64,000 bases of DNA from Aurantiacibacter sp. MUD61 (GTDB taxonomy: Bacteria > Pseudomonadota > Alphaproteobacteria > Sphingomonadales > Sphingomonadaceae). Below are positions 24,287 to 32,851 of the stretch, piece by piece. The stretch is taken from positions 891,501 through 955,500 of the forward strand of contig NZ_CP115446.1 in the NCBI RefSeq assembly GCF_027912455.1, given 5' to 3'. A program made the translations under genes and the position numbers. The notes below the pieces were generated by a model. It did not search any database and was not told the origin of the DNA. It worked only from the letters and a program-made list of their open reading frames with translations. Position 1 is the stretch's first letter; the number at the start of each line of letters is the position of its first letter.

Positions 24287-25732
24287 ATGGCAAAGCGGCG
24301 GATCATCGCCGGCCTGCTGGCCGGGGCGTTCGTTTTTTCAACGCCCGCGTCTGCCGAAACGCTGAAGGAAGCGCTCGCGCGCGCTTATTACGACAACCCG
24401 ACACTTGCTGCGGCGCGCGCCCAGCTGCGCGCGACGGACGAGAATGTGCCGATCCAGCGCTCGCGGGGCCTGCCCGATCTCAGCGCCTCGGCAAGCTACT
24501 CCGAACTGGTGCAGCAGAGCACCCCCGCGGTCGTGTCGCCGGAACGCCTGGTACGCGGCAATGTCTCGCTCGCAGTGCCGGTTTACAGCGGTGGTGCCGT
24601 ACGCAACGGTATTCTTGCGGCGGAAAACCGGGTCGAGGCCGGACGCGCCGATCTGCGCGGCACCGAAAGCGCGATTTTCTCGCAGGTGGTCGCCGCCTAT
24701 ATGGATGTGATCCTCAACGAAGCGCTGGTTTCGCTTACGGCGAACAATGTCGAAGTGCTGACCGTCAATCTCGAAGCAACATCGGATCGCTTTGAGATCG
24801 GTGACCTCACCCGCACCGATGTCGCCCAGTCGCAGAGCCGTCTCGCCATTGCGGAAGGCGATCTGCAAAGCGCCCGCGCCAATCTGATCGAAGCGCGCGA
24901 ACGCTATCTCCAGCTCACCGGCGCGCCGCCGATGGACTTGCAGGCGCCACCGCCGCTGCCGGGCTTGCCATCCTCGCCGGATGAAGCCGTCGATATCGCG
25001 CTGGAATACAATCCGGACATTATCGCTGCACGCGAACAGGCGGAGGCGGCGGGCTATGACATAGAGGTCGCGGGCGCAGGTCGCCTTCCCTCGCTCAGCC
25101 TTTTCGCGCAGACCGATTACCAGAACTTTCTCGGCTCCAATCCCAGCGGTAGCAACGCCGGCACCGACATCACCGTGGGCGCGTCTGTTTCGATCCCGAT
25201 TTTCCAGGGTGGCCGCCCCGCAGCGCAGCAGCGACAGGCGGGTGCTCTGGCAGTGGCAGCACTGGAACAGGCCATCGCGACAGAGCGCGCCGTGATCGCG
25301 CAGGTCCGCGCGGCCTTTTCCAGCTACCGCGCTGCGAATGCCGTTGCGCGGTCAAGCGAACAGGCCGTCGCCGCGGCAGAATTGAGCCTTGAAGGCGTTC
25401 GAGCAGAAAATACCGTCGGCAATCGCACCATCCTCGATATTCTCAACGCCCAGCAGGAATTGCTGAACGCGCAGACCCAGCTCGTCACCGCGCGGCGCAA
25501 TGCTTACGTCGCCGGCTTCACCCTTCTCGCCGCTATGGGCCGTGCCGAGGCGCGCGATTTGGGGCTGGAAGACGAAGGCCCGCTTTACGATCCTATCGAC
25601 AATTATGACCGCGTGCGCGGCATTATCTGGGATTGGCAGCGCGACCCCGAACCCGCAGCAGAAAGCACCCGCACCGTTGACATCCCAGCGCAAGACGGTG
25701 AGATATCGACGAGCTTACCAGCGGGGGACTAA
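24287..25732 (+). CDS. tolC: TolC-family outer-membrane efflux/secretion channel
   Basis: TolC trimers form the outer-membrane duct for tripartite efflux pumps and type I secretion. The 481-residue precursor has a signal peptide ending 'TPASA', two homologous halves of about 200 residues each with long helices, and conserved 'ALARAYYDNPTLAAARAQLRA', 'TRTDVAQSQSRLA' and 'NRTILDILNAQQELLNAQTQLV'. The last is the family motif near the second barrel. No pump or adaptor gene is adjacent, so it probably serves several exporters. The next gene's ATG immediately follows its stop. Confidence 0.94.
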   Translation: MAKRRIIAGLLAGAFVFSTPASAETLKEALARAYYDNPTLAAARAQLRATDENVPIQRSRGLPDLSASASYSELVQQSTPAVVSPERLVRGNVSLAVPVYSGGAVRNGILAAENRVEAGRADLRGTESAIFSQVVAAYMDVILNEALVSLTANNVEVLTVNLEATSDRFEIGDLTRTDVAQSQSRLAIAEGDLQSARANLIEARERYLQLTGAPPMDLQAPPPLPGLPSSPDEAVDIALEYNPDIIAAREQAEAAGYDIEVAGAGRLPSLSLFAQTDYQNFLGSNPSGSNAGTDITVGASVSIPIFQGGRPAAQQRQAGALAVAALEQAIATERAVIAQVRAAFSSYRAANAVARSSEQAVAAAELSLEGVRAENTVGNRTILDILNAQQELLNAQTQLVTARRNAYVAGFTLLAAMGRAEARDLGLEDEGPLYDPIDNYDRVRGIIWDWQRDPEPAAESTRTVDIPAQDGEISTSLPAGD

Positions 25733-26203
25733 ATGCGTCAGGAAGGCGAGCCGTCAGTCGAGGAAATACTCGAATCGATCAAACGTGTGATCGATCGCGA
25801 TTCGGTGCGTCAGGAAAAGGATCCGGCACCCGGTAAAGCCGAATCCCCGCTCAAGCGCAGCGTGTTCAACCTCGATCCTGTCGATCAGGATGAGGCCGAG
25901 GAAATTCTCGACCTGAGTGAAGCCGGTGCTGAGCTGGAAGACGATGAAGAGCACCCGCAAGACGATACGCTGACCAATGCGCAGGCCGCCGATGCCATGC
26001 GGCAATCGCTTGCTGCGCTGGCGATGCTGTCGGAGCCTCCTGCCAAGCCGCAGATCGTTCGTTCTGGCGAAACCTCGCTGGAAGGCATGGTGCGCGACAT
26101 GCTCCGCCCTATGCTGGCCCAATGGCTCGATGCCAATCTACCCGACATGGTGGAGCGGCTGGTGAAAGCCGAGATTGCCCGGATCGCCGGCAAGAAGCGC
26201 TGA
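25733..26203 (+). CDS. DUF2497/PopZ-family polar organising protein
   Basis: PopZ in Caulobacter forms a polar matrix that anchors ParB-parS and other polarity factors. This 156-residue protein has the two conserved ends: '[15 protein letters not shown]' at residues 6-20 and the C-terminal helices '[31 protein letters not shown]'. Between them is a variable acidic, proline-containing linker (about 30-100), as in PopZ. It starts directly at the tolC stop. A centromere-anchoring role is plausible given parAB-parS 16 kb away, but is inferred from family only. Confidence 0.85.
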   Translation: MRQEGEPSVEEILESIKRVIDRDSVRQEKDPAPGKAESPLKRSVFNLDPVDQDEAEEILDLSEAGAELEDDEEHPQDDTLTNAQAADAMRQSLAALAMLSEPPAKPQIVRSGETSLEGMVRDMLRPMLAQWLDANLPDMVERLVKAEIARIAGKKR

Positions 26204-26574
26204 CCCTGTCGAAGAAAAAAGACATCGAGAAGGCTGAAAAGGCGCTCGCCAAGATCGGTGGGTCGGCCATCGATCGGCATGTCTTCATCTGCGCAGTTTC
26301 TGAAAAGCAGAAATGCTGCAAGCGCGATGTCGGCGAAAAAGCCTGGAAGTATCTGAAAAAGCGCCTGAAAGAGGTCGGCCTTGCGGGGAAGGGCGGTGTC
26401 CAGCGGACCAAGGCCGATTGCCTGCAACTGTGCGCCGCGGGGCCCATTGTGGTCGTCTGGCCTGACCGGGTCTGGTATCATTCCTGCACAGAAGAAGTGC
26501 TGGAGCGGATCATTCAGGAGCATCTGATCGGCGGCACGCCTGTCGCCGAATACCGCCTGCAGCCCGCGCCTTAA
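26200..26574 (+). CDS. Thioredoxin-like [2Fe-2S] ferredoxin-domain protein
   Basis: The domain resembles the NuoE-type thioredoxin-like ferredoxins. It has '[15 protein letters not shown]' followed by '[22 protein letters not shown]', giving a cysteine pattern suited to a [2Fe-2S] cluster. The start is unclear: no ATG, GTG or TTG lies between the popZ stop and the domain. The choices are CTG 26200 (overlapping the popZ stop as CTGA), CTG 26206, or ATG 26122 inside popZ. The electron-transfer partner is unknown. It is the last gene of the pcm-tolC-popZ operon and its stop overlaps the convergent gene. Confidence 0.78.
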   Translation: MTLSKKKDIEKAEKALAKIGGSAIDRHVFICAVSEKQKCCKRDVGEKAWKYLKKRLKEVGLAGKGGVQRTKADCLQLCAAGPIVVVWPDRVWYHSCTEEVLERIIQEHLIGGTPVAEYRLQPAP

Positions 26575-26873
26575 TCGTCATTCCTGAAATCGAGATCGTC
26601 GAGCGAATTATCGACCGATTCGTCATGCCCCGTGCCGCTGGACATGAAGACGAGGCCCATCAGCGCGCTCATCAGCAACATGGAAAACCCGATACCCAGC
26701 GCCGTCGCGATGAAGAAATGCGGTGAGACGTCCTCAACCTGATTGTAGACGATCGCCAGTGCAATCACGACAACCACCACGGTAATGCCGAGCATCAGCC
26801 GCATAATCCGCCGAAAATGCGCCCAAGCATGCGCGGCGTTTTCGGGATCGTCGAGAGGCGATGGCTTGATCAT
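26571..26873 (-). CDS. Small two-helix membrane protein
   Basis: The product of about 100 residues has two transmembrane helices ('[18 protein letters not shown]', '[24 protein letters not shown]') and a short acidic C-terminal tail ('[16 protein letters not shown]'). Starts at 26873 and 26885 both have purine-rich leads. The function is unknown, and similar small membrane proteins are widespread in sphingomonads. It diverges from the CBS-domain gene and its 3' end overlaps that of the ferredoxin-like gene. Confidence 0.7.
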   Translation of the reverse strand: MIKPSPLDDPENAAHAWAHFRRIMRLMLGITVVVVVIALAIVYNQVEDVSPHFFIATALGIGFSMLLMSALMGLVFMSSGTGHDESVDNSLDDLDFRNDD

Positions 26874-26988
26874 GGGCCTGCACATGCCTGCCTTGTCCCT
26901 GTGATGCAACGGGGCGTTTGGTCCGCATTTGCCGCCCATGGCCAATCCGTGGCATAACTACGACCTGCGGGAAAAGAGGAGTGCGCCC

Positions 26989-27417
26989 ATGACAATAGCC
27001 AATCTGATCGCCAACCGGGATGACACTGTGGTCGCATGCGCGCCGACCGACAGCGTCCAACATGCTGCCAGCCTGCTGGCCGACAAACGCATCGGCGCTC
27101 TGCCGGTGATGGATGGTGAGAAAGTGGCCGGGATTTTTTCCGAGCGTGACCTTCTCTATTGCATCGCGCGGGATGGCGCTGACGTGCTGCACCGCGCGGT
27201 GGGCGAAGTCATGACGGCGCCCGCGATTACAATCGCTCCTACCGAAAGCGTACTGAAGGCGCTTTCCATGATGACGAAGCGGCGTATCCGGCACCTTCCC
27301 GTCTCCGATGGTGAGCGGATGGTCGCGTTCGTCTCGATCGGCGACCTGGTGAAATACCGGATGGATATGATCGAGGCAGAGGCGCAGCAAATGCGCGAAT
27401 ATATCACCTCTGCTTGA
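26989..27417 (+). CDS. Two-CBS-domain protein
   Basis: This 142-residue cytosolic protein consists of two CBS repeats (about residues 10-60 and 75-130), with 'LADKRIGALPVMDGEKVAGIFSERDLL' and 'MTKRRIRHLPVSDGERMVAFVSIGDLV'. Paired CBS domains bind adenine nucleotides and usually sense energy state. No catalytic domain is attached, so it may regulate a partner. The start at 26989 is supported by AGAGGAG eight bases before; the frame extends further upstream without support. Confidence 0.9.
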   Translation: MTIANLIANRDDTVVACAPTDSVQHAASLLADKRIGALPVMDGEKVAGIFSERDLLYCIARDGADVLHRAVGEVMTAPAITIAPTESVLKALSMMTKRRIRHLPVSDGERMVAFVSIGDLVKYRMDMIEAEAQQMREYITSA

Positions 27418-27448
27418 GCGGACGCTCGCTCGACCCTACATACACAGC

Positions 27449-27775
27449 ATGGCAACTCATCTGACCCTGAGCGAATCCGCTGCAAAGCGTGTGGCGACTA
27501 TCGCCGAGAAGCAAGCGAAGCCTGCGGTATTGCGCCTGTCCGTCGAAGGCGGGGGCTGCTCGGGCTTCCAGTACAAATTCGAATTGGGCGAGCCGGAGAG
27601 CGAAGACACGGTGAGTGAGACCGACGGCGTAAAGCTGGTGGTCGATCCGGTCAGCCTCGACCTTGTTGCGGGCAGTGTCGTCGATTTCGTCGAATCGCTT
27701 GGCGGTGCGGCTTTCCGGGTGGAAAATCCCAACGCTGCTGCGGGATGTGGTTGCGGTTCCAGCTTTGGCATCTAA
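27449..27775 (+). CDS. erpA: Fe-S cluster insertion protein of the ErpA/HesB family
   Basis: A-type carriers receive Fe-S clusters from the scaffold and deliver them to apo-proteins. The 108-residue protein has the three conserved cysteines in 'GGGCSGFQYKFEL' and 'AAGCGCGSSF'. ErpA rather than IscA or SufA is favoured because it stands outside the suf operon and because of the C-terminal 'NPNAAAGCGCGSSF' form, but this is not certain. It probably supplies clusters to proteins such as FumA and the ferredoxins here. xthA begins ten bases after its stop. Confidence 0.92.
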   Translation: MATHLTLSESAAKRVATIAEKQAKPAVLRLSVEGGGCSGFQYKFELGEPESEDTVSETDGVKLVVDPVSLDLVAGSVVDFVESLGGAAFRVENPNAAAGCGCGSSFGI

Positions 27776-27785
27776 AGTCCGCTGC

Positions 27786-28571
27786 ATGCGGATTGCCTCA
27801 TTCAACATCAACGGTATCAAGGCGCGCCTGCCGCGACTGAAAGAATGGCTGGAAGAAACCCGGCCGACAGTCGCCTGCCTGCAGGAAATCAAGACGCAGG
27901 ATGAAGGCTTCCCGGCCGATGAGTTCGAAGAGATCGGCTACAAGGCGATCTGGCACGGGCAGAAGAGCTTCAACGGGGTTGCGATCCTTGCCGATAGTAC
28001 TGCGCCAGAAGAGGTCAAACGCGGCCTCGGTGTCGACGGCCCCAAAGAGGGCGAAGGCGAGCAGTCGCGTTATATCGAAGCCGATGTAAACGGCGTGCGG
28101 ATCGTCAATCTCTACCTCCCCAATGGCAATCCCCATCCCGGACCGAAGTTCGATTACAAATTGGAATGGATGGCGGCGCTTCGTGAGCGGTTGCAGGAGC
28201 TTCTCGCCAGCGAGCAGCCAGCTGTCGTGGTCGGCGATTTCAATGTGATCCCGCGTGACAATGACGTGTGGTCGGTCAAGGCCATGGCGAGCGATGCGCT
28301 GATGCAGCCGGAATCCCGCGAAGCCTACACGCGCATTCTCAACGATGGCTGGACCGACGCACTCGGCCTGCTCAACCCGCGCGGCGGGGTGTGGACCTAT
28401 TGGGATTATCAGGCCGGCGCTTGGCAGCGCGACCACGGCTTCCGCATCGATCACCTGCTGTTGTCGCCCCAAACGGCTGATCGCCTCGTTTCCGCCGGTG
28501 TAGATCGCGAATACCGCGGACGCGAAAAGTCGAGCGATCACACTCCCGTTTGGGTTGAAATCAAAGATTAA
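27786..28571 (+). CDS. xthA: Exodeoxyribonuclease III (AP endonuclease)
   Basis: XthA cleaves 5' to abasic sites and removes blocked 3' ends in base-excision repair. The 261-residue protein has the catalytic residues in 'ASFNINGIKARL', 'CLQEIKTQD', 'LYLPNGNP', 'VVGDFNVIPRDNDVW' and 'SSDHTPVWVEI'. ATG 27786 is the natural start, ten bases after erpA. The pair may share a promoter. A bidirectional terminator follows. Confidence 0.95.
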   Translation: MRIASFNINGIKARLPRLKEWLEETRPTVACLQEIKTQDEGFPADEFEEIGYKAIWHGQKSFNGVAILADSTAPEEVKRGLGVDGPKEGEGEQSRYIEADVNGVRIVNLYLPNGNPHPGPKFDYKLEWMAALRERLQELLASEQPAVVVGDFNVIPRDNDVWSVKAMASDALMQPESREAYTRILNDGWTDALGLLNPRGGVWTYWDYQAGAWQRDHGFRIDHLLLSPQTADRLVSAGVDREYRGREKSSDHTPVWVEIKD

Positions 28572-28575
28572 AAGA

Positions 28576-28605
28576 AAAAGGCCCCGGCAATCGCCGAGGC
28601 CTTTT
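28576..28605. terminator. Bidirectional terminator between xthA and the sleB-like gene
   Basis: AAAAGGCC, CGGC, loop AATC, GCCG and GGCCTTTT form a nearly perfect 12-pair stem with A- and T-rich outer flanks. It serves convergent genes ending at 28571 and 28629. Confidence 0.88.
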
Positions 28606-28628
28606 CATTATCGGTCGGGACAAAACCC

Positions 28629-29300
28629 TTACCTATAAAAAATATGGTTGTTGATCCGTGCTCGGGTCGTCATGCGGCCGGCCCAGCGTGGGCGGACATG
28701 CGTAGCATGGAAGTACAGTGCGTCATCCACTTCGCTATCCCACAGATCGCGGTGAGCGATGCGGGCGATCGCCTTGGCACGGTTCCATGCGGTCGTACCA
28801 CGGTTCGGGGCAGGAATACGGCCGCCGCGCACAAAGGAAAACTGCGAGCGCTGGGTGACAACCGAGCAATAGTCGTCGGGGAACGTGTTGCTTTCGGCAC
28901 GGTTGATGATCACGCGGGCGACGGCCAGCTGGCCATCAAGCGGTTCACCACGCGATTCGAAATAAACGGCCTGCGCCAGGCACATCATTTCGCGCGAAAG
29001 TTCACCTGAGGTGTCGACCGTATTGACCAGTTCGCGCAGCGAGCTGGCATCGGTCTCTTCTACTTCCGGCGTTTCCGGAACGTCCTGCACCACTTCGCTG
29101 GCAACGAACCGGACCTGCTCATCAGCGGCGGGTTCTGCAGCGTCCTGCGGCGTTTCAAATTCTGTTTGTGCCAGTTCGGCCACTACCGGGTCCGTCTGGT
29201 CCTGTGCGATGGCGCCGCTCACTGCGGTACCGAAACTGCTCGCAAACACAGTTGAGGCGAGGGCGATGGCCCCAGCCCGCTTCAGAGAAATTTTCATCAA
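28629..29300 (-). CDS. Cell-wall hydrolase, SleB/Hydrolase_2 family
   Basis: The 223-residue precursor has a signal peptide ('MMKISLKRAGAIALASTVFASSFG...AIAQ'), an acidic linker (about 35-95) and a C-terminal Hydrolase_2 domain with 'CLAQAVYFESRGEPLDGQLAVARVIINR', containing the catalytic glutamate. SleB-type enzymes are lytic transglycosylases acting on peptidoglycan. Non-spore alphaproteobacterial versions presumably remodel the wall in the periplasm. It is transcribed alone, with about 200 bases of leader that hold a CACCGC-ATT-GCGGTG hairpin near 29432. Confidence 0.9.
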   Translation of the reverse strand: MMKISLKRAGAIALASTVFASSFGTAVSGAIAQDQTDPVVAELAQTEFETPQDAAEPAADEQVRFVASEVVQDVPETPEVEETDASSLRELVNTVDTSGELSREMMCLAQAVYFESRGEPLDGQLAVARVIINRAESNTFPDDYCSVVTQRSQFSFVRGGRIPAPNRGTTAWNRAKAIARIAHRDLWDSEVDDALYFHATHVRPRWAGRMTTRARINNHIFYR

Positions 29301-29504
29301 TCCTAAATCACACGGCGGTGAGCGACTGATGCAGGTCTTGCGGCTGCGACACTGTGTGACGTGTCATCTCTTACCGCTTGCCATCCCTTGGGACCTGCAA
29401 GTCCACTCCCCGTCTGCGCGCTGCATCGCACCACCGCATTGCGGTGCAAGGCAACATACGCTGTCTGGAAGGTTGCGGGCCAAATAGCGATTGCCGCCGC
29501 AGTG

Positions 29505-29846
29505 TCAAATTTGGGGGAGTTGGTTTCCGATGAAACGTTCTGGATTCGCGACGTCCAGCTCGAGGATCCAAAGGTCGCTGTCCTGACGCTTTCTCCGGTC
29601 GATATATTCGCTGAATTCTAAAGGTTTTTCAGTGTCTTGAGACTTCGAAAGCACCCATGCGCGGGTGCCATCCAGCTGTGGCATTCGTTCGTAAGCGCGC
29701 AATTTTGTGCCATTTTCGCAACATACTATCATCAATGTGCCGGCGGTCTTCTCACCCTTGGCAAGCACTGTGGCAAAGCCGCCTTCAGCCGAAACAGCCT
29801 TGATCAGGCCGCTGACTTCGAGATGCGCGGGGATGCGATCGTCCAT
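29505..29846 (-). CDS. DUF1491-family protein
   Basis: This small 113-residue cytosolic protein has the family opening 'PAHLEVSGLIKAVSAEGGFATVLAKGEKTAGTL' and later 'YERMPQLDGTRAWV'. DUF1491 is nearly confined to alphaproteobacteria and has no known function. The ATG at 29846 begins 'MDDRIPAHLEV' as in relatives; the longer frame to 29945 overlaps the thioesterase and is rejected. It is the last gene of the thioesterase-ptsN run, five bases after the thioesterase stop. Confidence 0.85.
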   Translation of the reverse strand: MDDRIPAHLEVSGLIKAVSAEGGFATVLAKGEKTAGTLMIVCCENGTKLRAYERMPQLDGTRAWVLSKSQDTEKPLEFSEYIDRRKRQDSDLWILELDVANPERFIGNQLPQI

Positions 29847-29850
29847 AGTC

Positions 29851-30324
29851 CTATTCCGACTGGCGGTAGCCGGAAAGGCCGGAAAGTGCGATGTGCGAGC
29901 GCATGAACGTGCCCGTCCCACGCCCGATTTCATCGCCTTCCTCATCTATAAGATTGGCTTCAGCGATGAAGACACGGCGTTTTCCGCTGATCCAGCGCCC
30001 TTCGGCAATCACGGTGCCGCCGCGAATGGGCTTGGTGAAATGCAGGTTGAAGCCGGTCGTCAGGAGGAAGCGATCGGAAACGAGCGAATTGGCAGCATAG
30101 AACGCCGCATCGTCGAGCATCTTGAAATAGATCGTCCCATGCGCAGCGCCCGCCGCGTGGAAGTGTGCTTCCTGCGCCGAAAACGTGATCCGCGAACGGC
30201 CCGGCTCGAGAATTTCGAGCTTTGACCGGAACAGATTGTTGATCGGAGCCGAGGCGTAAAGCTGCTCGAGCGCGCGAAAATGGGCGAACTGCCCATTCTC
30301 ATCGGCCTGATCAGGCAGCGTCAC
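29851..30324 (-). CDS. PaaI-family hotdog thioesterase
   Basis: This 157-residue protein carries the hotdog fold with 'FHAAGAAHGTIYFKMLDDAAFYAANSLV' and the strand 'GFNLHFTKPIRGGTVIAEGRW', both standard in PaaI-type acyl-CoA thioesterases. Substrate is unknown. The GTG start at 30324 overlaps the end of ptsN by 14 bases, so translation may be coupled. DUF1491 follows at five bases. Confidence 0.87.
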   Translation of the reverse strand: MTLPDQADENGQFAHFRALEQLYASAPINNLFRSKLEILEPGRSRITFSAQEAHFHAAGAAHGTIYFKMLDDAAFYAANSLVSDRFLLTTGFNLHFTKPIRGGTVIAEGRWISGKRRVFIAEANLIDEEGDEIGRGTGTFMRSHIALSGLSGYRQSE

Positions 30325-30772
30325 GATCCGTCACGTTGGTTACAAGGCTGTAGAGAGCCTCGACATTGGGTGCATCGCTCAGCGCGTCATGCATCCGGTC
30401 ATCACGCATCATGCGCGAGACAGCAGCCAGCGCGTGGAGATGCGTCGCGCCGCAATTTTCCGGCGAAAGCAGGCCAAACACCAGATCAACAGGCAGTCCG
30501 TCAGCAGCATCGAAATCGACCGGCTTTGCCAGCTTGATAACGGCCGCGACAGGACGGCTCAGGCCTGGAAAACGGGCATGCGGGATCGCGACACCGCGAC
30601 CGAAGCCTGTGCTGCCAAGCTTCTCACGCTCTTCCAGCTGCTCGAGCACAATCGCAGGATCCAGATCCCAGGCGCGCGCGAAGGTATTCGCCACAAGGTC
30701 GAGAATTTCCGATTTCGACCCGGCACTGGTGAAAGCGACCGCTTCCGGCTTCAATACAAAATTGGAGTTCAT
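30311..30772 (-). CDS. ptsN: Nitrogen-PTS EIIA protein
   Basis: EIIA(Ntr) accepts phosphate from NPr and regulates potassium uptake, nitrogen metabolism and stress. The 153-residue protein has the phospho-histidine H65 in 'FGRGVAIPHARFPGL' and the C-terminal 'LHALAAVSRMMRDD'. In many proteobacteria ptsN sits with rpoN and hpf; here only hpf is upstream (120 bases away) and rpoN is absent. PTS partners are not in the window. Confidence 0.94.
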   Translation of the reverse strand: MNSNFVLKPEAVAFTSAGSKSEILDLVANTFARAWDLDPAIVLEQLEEREKLGSTGFGRGVAIPHARFPGLSRPVAAVIKLAKPVDFDAADGLPVDLVFGLLSPENCGATHLHALAAVSRMMRDDRMHDALSDAPNVEALYSLVTNVTDRDAA

Positions 30773-30892
30773 TGCTCTTTTCGTACTGCGTTACTGCCAA
30801 ATGCCGAGGTCACCCCAAAGGAGTGTTCCGCATGACAGGGAACGATTGAATTTGGTTCACCGATTCCCGCTACAGCTCAATAGCGGCGAAAA

Positions 30893-31462
30893 TCAGGACG
30901 GCTCGACCCACCCGATCGAGCCATCGTCGCGGCGATACACCATATTATGCCGACCAGTTCCAGAATTTTTGAAAAACAGCGCATTCGTATGACGCAAATC
31001 GAGCAGCATAACCGCATCGGAAACGCTGACTTCGGGCACGTCGATGCGTGTTTCCGCAATGACAGGGGGCGATTCTTCACCGCCTGCTTCTTCGCTTTCC
31101 GGCTCTTCAGCCGCGAAGATCGTATAGGCTGCTTCTTCTTCCTTTACCGCATGCGCCGCCTGTTCATGGCGATCGTTCAGGCGGCGTTTGTACCGGCGAA
31201 GCTGCTTTTCGATCTTGTCGGCTGCCTGATCGAAAGCGACATGCGCATCATGCGCCTGCCCGTGACTTTTCAGGATAAGCCCATGATTCACATGGAGGAC
31301 GATGTCCGCAGCAAAGGCGCTGGCAGGGGCCTTGCCGAAGGTGACCGTGGATGAAATCGCGCGACTGAAATGCTTGTCGACAATTCCTGTAAGCCTGTCT
31401 GCTGCATGTTCCTGAAGCGCGGCTCCGGTATCGACCTGGTGTCCCGACACGCGAATATCCAT
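30893..31462 (-). CDS. hpf: Long ribosome hibernation-promoting factor
   Basis: Long HPF pairs 70S ribosomes into 100S dimers in stationary phase. Residues 1-105 form the YfiA-type rRNA-binding domain ('MDIRVSGHQVDTGAALQEHA', 'VHLVNHGL'-like segment). A linker (110-135) precedes the C-terminal dimerisation domain 'VSVSDAVMLLDLRHTNALFFKNSGTG'. At 189 residues it is the long type usual in alphaproteobacteria. It lies upstream of ptsN on the same strand, so dormancy and Ntr signalling may be co-expressed. Confidence 0.94.
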   Translation of the reverse strand: MDIRVSGHQVDTGAALQEHAADRLTGIVDKHFSRAISSTVTFGKAPASAFAADIVLHVNHGLILKSHGQAHDAHVAFDQAADKIEKQLRRYKRRLNDRHEQAAHAVKEEEAAYTIFAAEEPESEEAGGEESPPVIAETRIDVPEVSVSDAVMLLDLRHTNALFFKNSGTGRHNMVYRRDDGSIGWVEPS

Positions 31463-31516
31463 GGGCGGTATCTCCTTCCCTTATGTTTTGCTCCACCCCA
31501 ATGTGGTGAGTGCGAC

Positions 31517-32203
31517 TCACGAGGTCCAGAGCGGAGTGTCCAAAGTTTCCAGAAATTGGGCGTGACGCGCAAGTTCTTCCTCGCTTGCCTTGTGAGGGCG
31601 GGGTGCGCGATATTCGCCAAGTCTGGGTGCGAATGTCGAAGTCTGCACCGATTTCTGCGGATCGTTATCGACCGCCAGCTCCAGCCCGATCTGGCGTCCG
31701 CCCATCAGCTCGACATAGACCTGCGCCAGCAATTCCGCATCGAGCAGGGCGCCGTGCAGAACGCGGTGCGAGCGATCGACGCCGTAGCGCGCACATAGCG
31801 CATCGAGCGAATGCTTGGCGCCCGGATGGCGGCGGCGCGCAATGGCGAGCGTATCGACCATGCGATCCGTGCCGATGATCTCAAGCCCGCACAGGGTCAG
31901 CTCACTATTGAGAAAGCCGAAGTCGAATTGCGCATTGTGGGCCACGAGCGGGGCATCGCCCACGAATTCGAGCAGCTCGGCCACACCATCCTTGAACAGA
32001 GGCTTGTCCGCCAGAAAGCTCGCCGAGAGGCCGTGAACCTTCTCGGCCTCTGCCGGCATGTCGCGTTCGGGATTGTAATAGGCGTGAAACGTGGCGCCGG
32101 TGGCGACGCGATTGACCATCTCGACACAACCGATTTCGACCATCCGGTCCCCGGTCGCAGGATCGAGCCCGGTGGTTTCCGTATCAAAGATGATTTCACG
32201 CAT
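31517..32203 (-). CDS. dnaQ: DNA polymerase III epsilon subunit
   Basis: DnaQ is the 3'-5' proofreading exonuclease of the replicative polymerase. The 228-residue protein has ExoI 'IFDTETTGLDP', ExoII 'LVAHNAQFDFGFLN' and ExoIII 'HGALLDAELLAQVY', which supply the metal-binding acids and histidine. The C-terminal tail (about 180-228) should bind the alpha subunit. It belongs to the leftward run dnaQ-coaE-aroE-maf-ppsR beside the putative origin, as in other alphaproteobacteria. Confidence 0.95.
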   Translation of the reverse strand: MREIIFDTETTGLDPATGDRMVEIGCVEMVNRVATGATFHAYYNPERDMPAEAEKVHGLSASFLADKPLFKDGVAELLEFVGDAPLVAHNAQFDFGFLNSELTLCGLEIIGTDRMVDTLAIARRRHPGAKHSLDALCARYGVDRSHRVLHGALLDAELLAQVYVELMGGRQIGLELAVDNDPQKSVQTSTFAPRLGEYRAPRPHKASEEELARHAQFLETLDTPLWTS

Positions 32204-32227
32204 AATCAGCCTATCGCAAATGCGCCC

Positions 32228-32851
32228 TTATGCGCGCAAGTCAGCATGTGGACCGGAGCGCAGCTTGTCCACCAGCGCCTCGACCTGCGCGCGGGTCTCG
32301 TCCAGCGGGACGCCCGTATCGATGATGAAATCGGCGCGCGCGCGCTTTTCCGCATCGGGCATTTGTGCGGCGAGGATGGCAGCGAATTTCTCTTCGGTCA
32401 TATTCTCGCGAGCAAGGACGCGCTTGCGCTGCATTTCTGCCGGTGCGGAGACGACCGCGACGGCATCGAGCCTGTCAGCGCCGCCTTTCTCAAACAGCAA
32501 GGGAATGTCGAACACGATCAAATCGGCATCGCGATGATCTTCAACGAAGGCCTCGCGCCGTTTCGCGACGGCAGGATGCACGATGGCCTCGAGCGCAGCC
32601 AGTCGCTCCGGATTGCCGAACACCTGTGCGCCGAGGAGTGGGCGATCTACACCATCGGGCCCGGTCGTTCCGGGAAACTCCGCCTCGATTGCAGGCAGCA
32701 ATTCGCCATCGGGCCCCTGCATGGCGCGCACTTCGTAGTCGGCATCGAAGACCGGCACACCGCAATCGCGCAGCATCTGTGCGACAGTGCTTTTGCCCAT
32801 CGCGATCGAGCCGGTAAGGCCGAGGATGAAAGGCCGCTTTGCCTCGCTCAT
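32228..32851 (-). CDS. coaE: Dephospho-CoA kinase
   Basis: CoaE phosphorylates the ribose 3' hydroxyl of dephospho-CoA, the last step of CoA synthesis. The 207-residue protein has the P-loop 'GLTGSIAMGKSTVAQML' and the lid segment 'VVSAPAEMQRKRVLARENMTEEKF'. Its ATG overlaps the aroE stop (ATGA), so it is tightly coupled to aroE. dnaQ begins 24 bases after its stop. Confidence 0.95.
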   Translation of the reverse strand: MSEAKRPFILGLTGSIAMGKSTVAQMLRDCGVPVFDADYEVRAMQGPDGELLPAIEAEFPGTTGPDGVDRPLLGAQVFGNPERLAALEAIVHPAVAKRREAFVEDHRDADLIVFDIPLLFEKGGADRLDAVAVVSAPAEMQRKRVLARENMTEEKFAAILAAQMPDAEKRARADFIIDTGVPLDETRAQVEALVDKLRSGPHADLRA

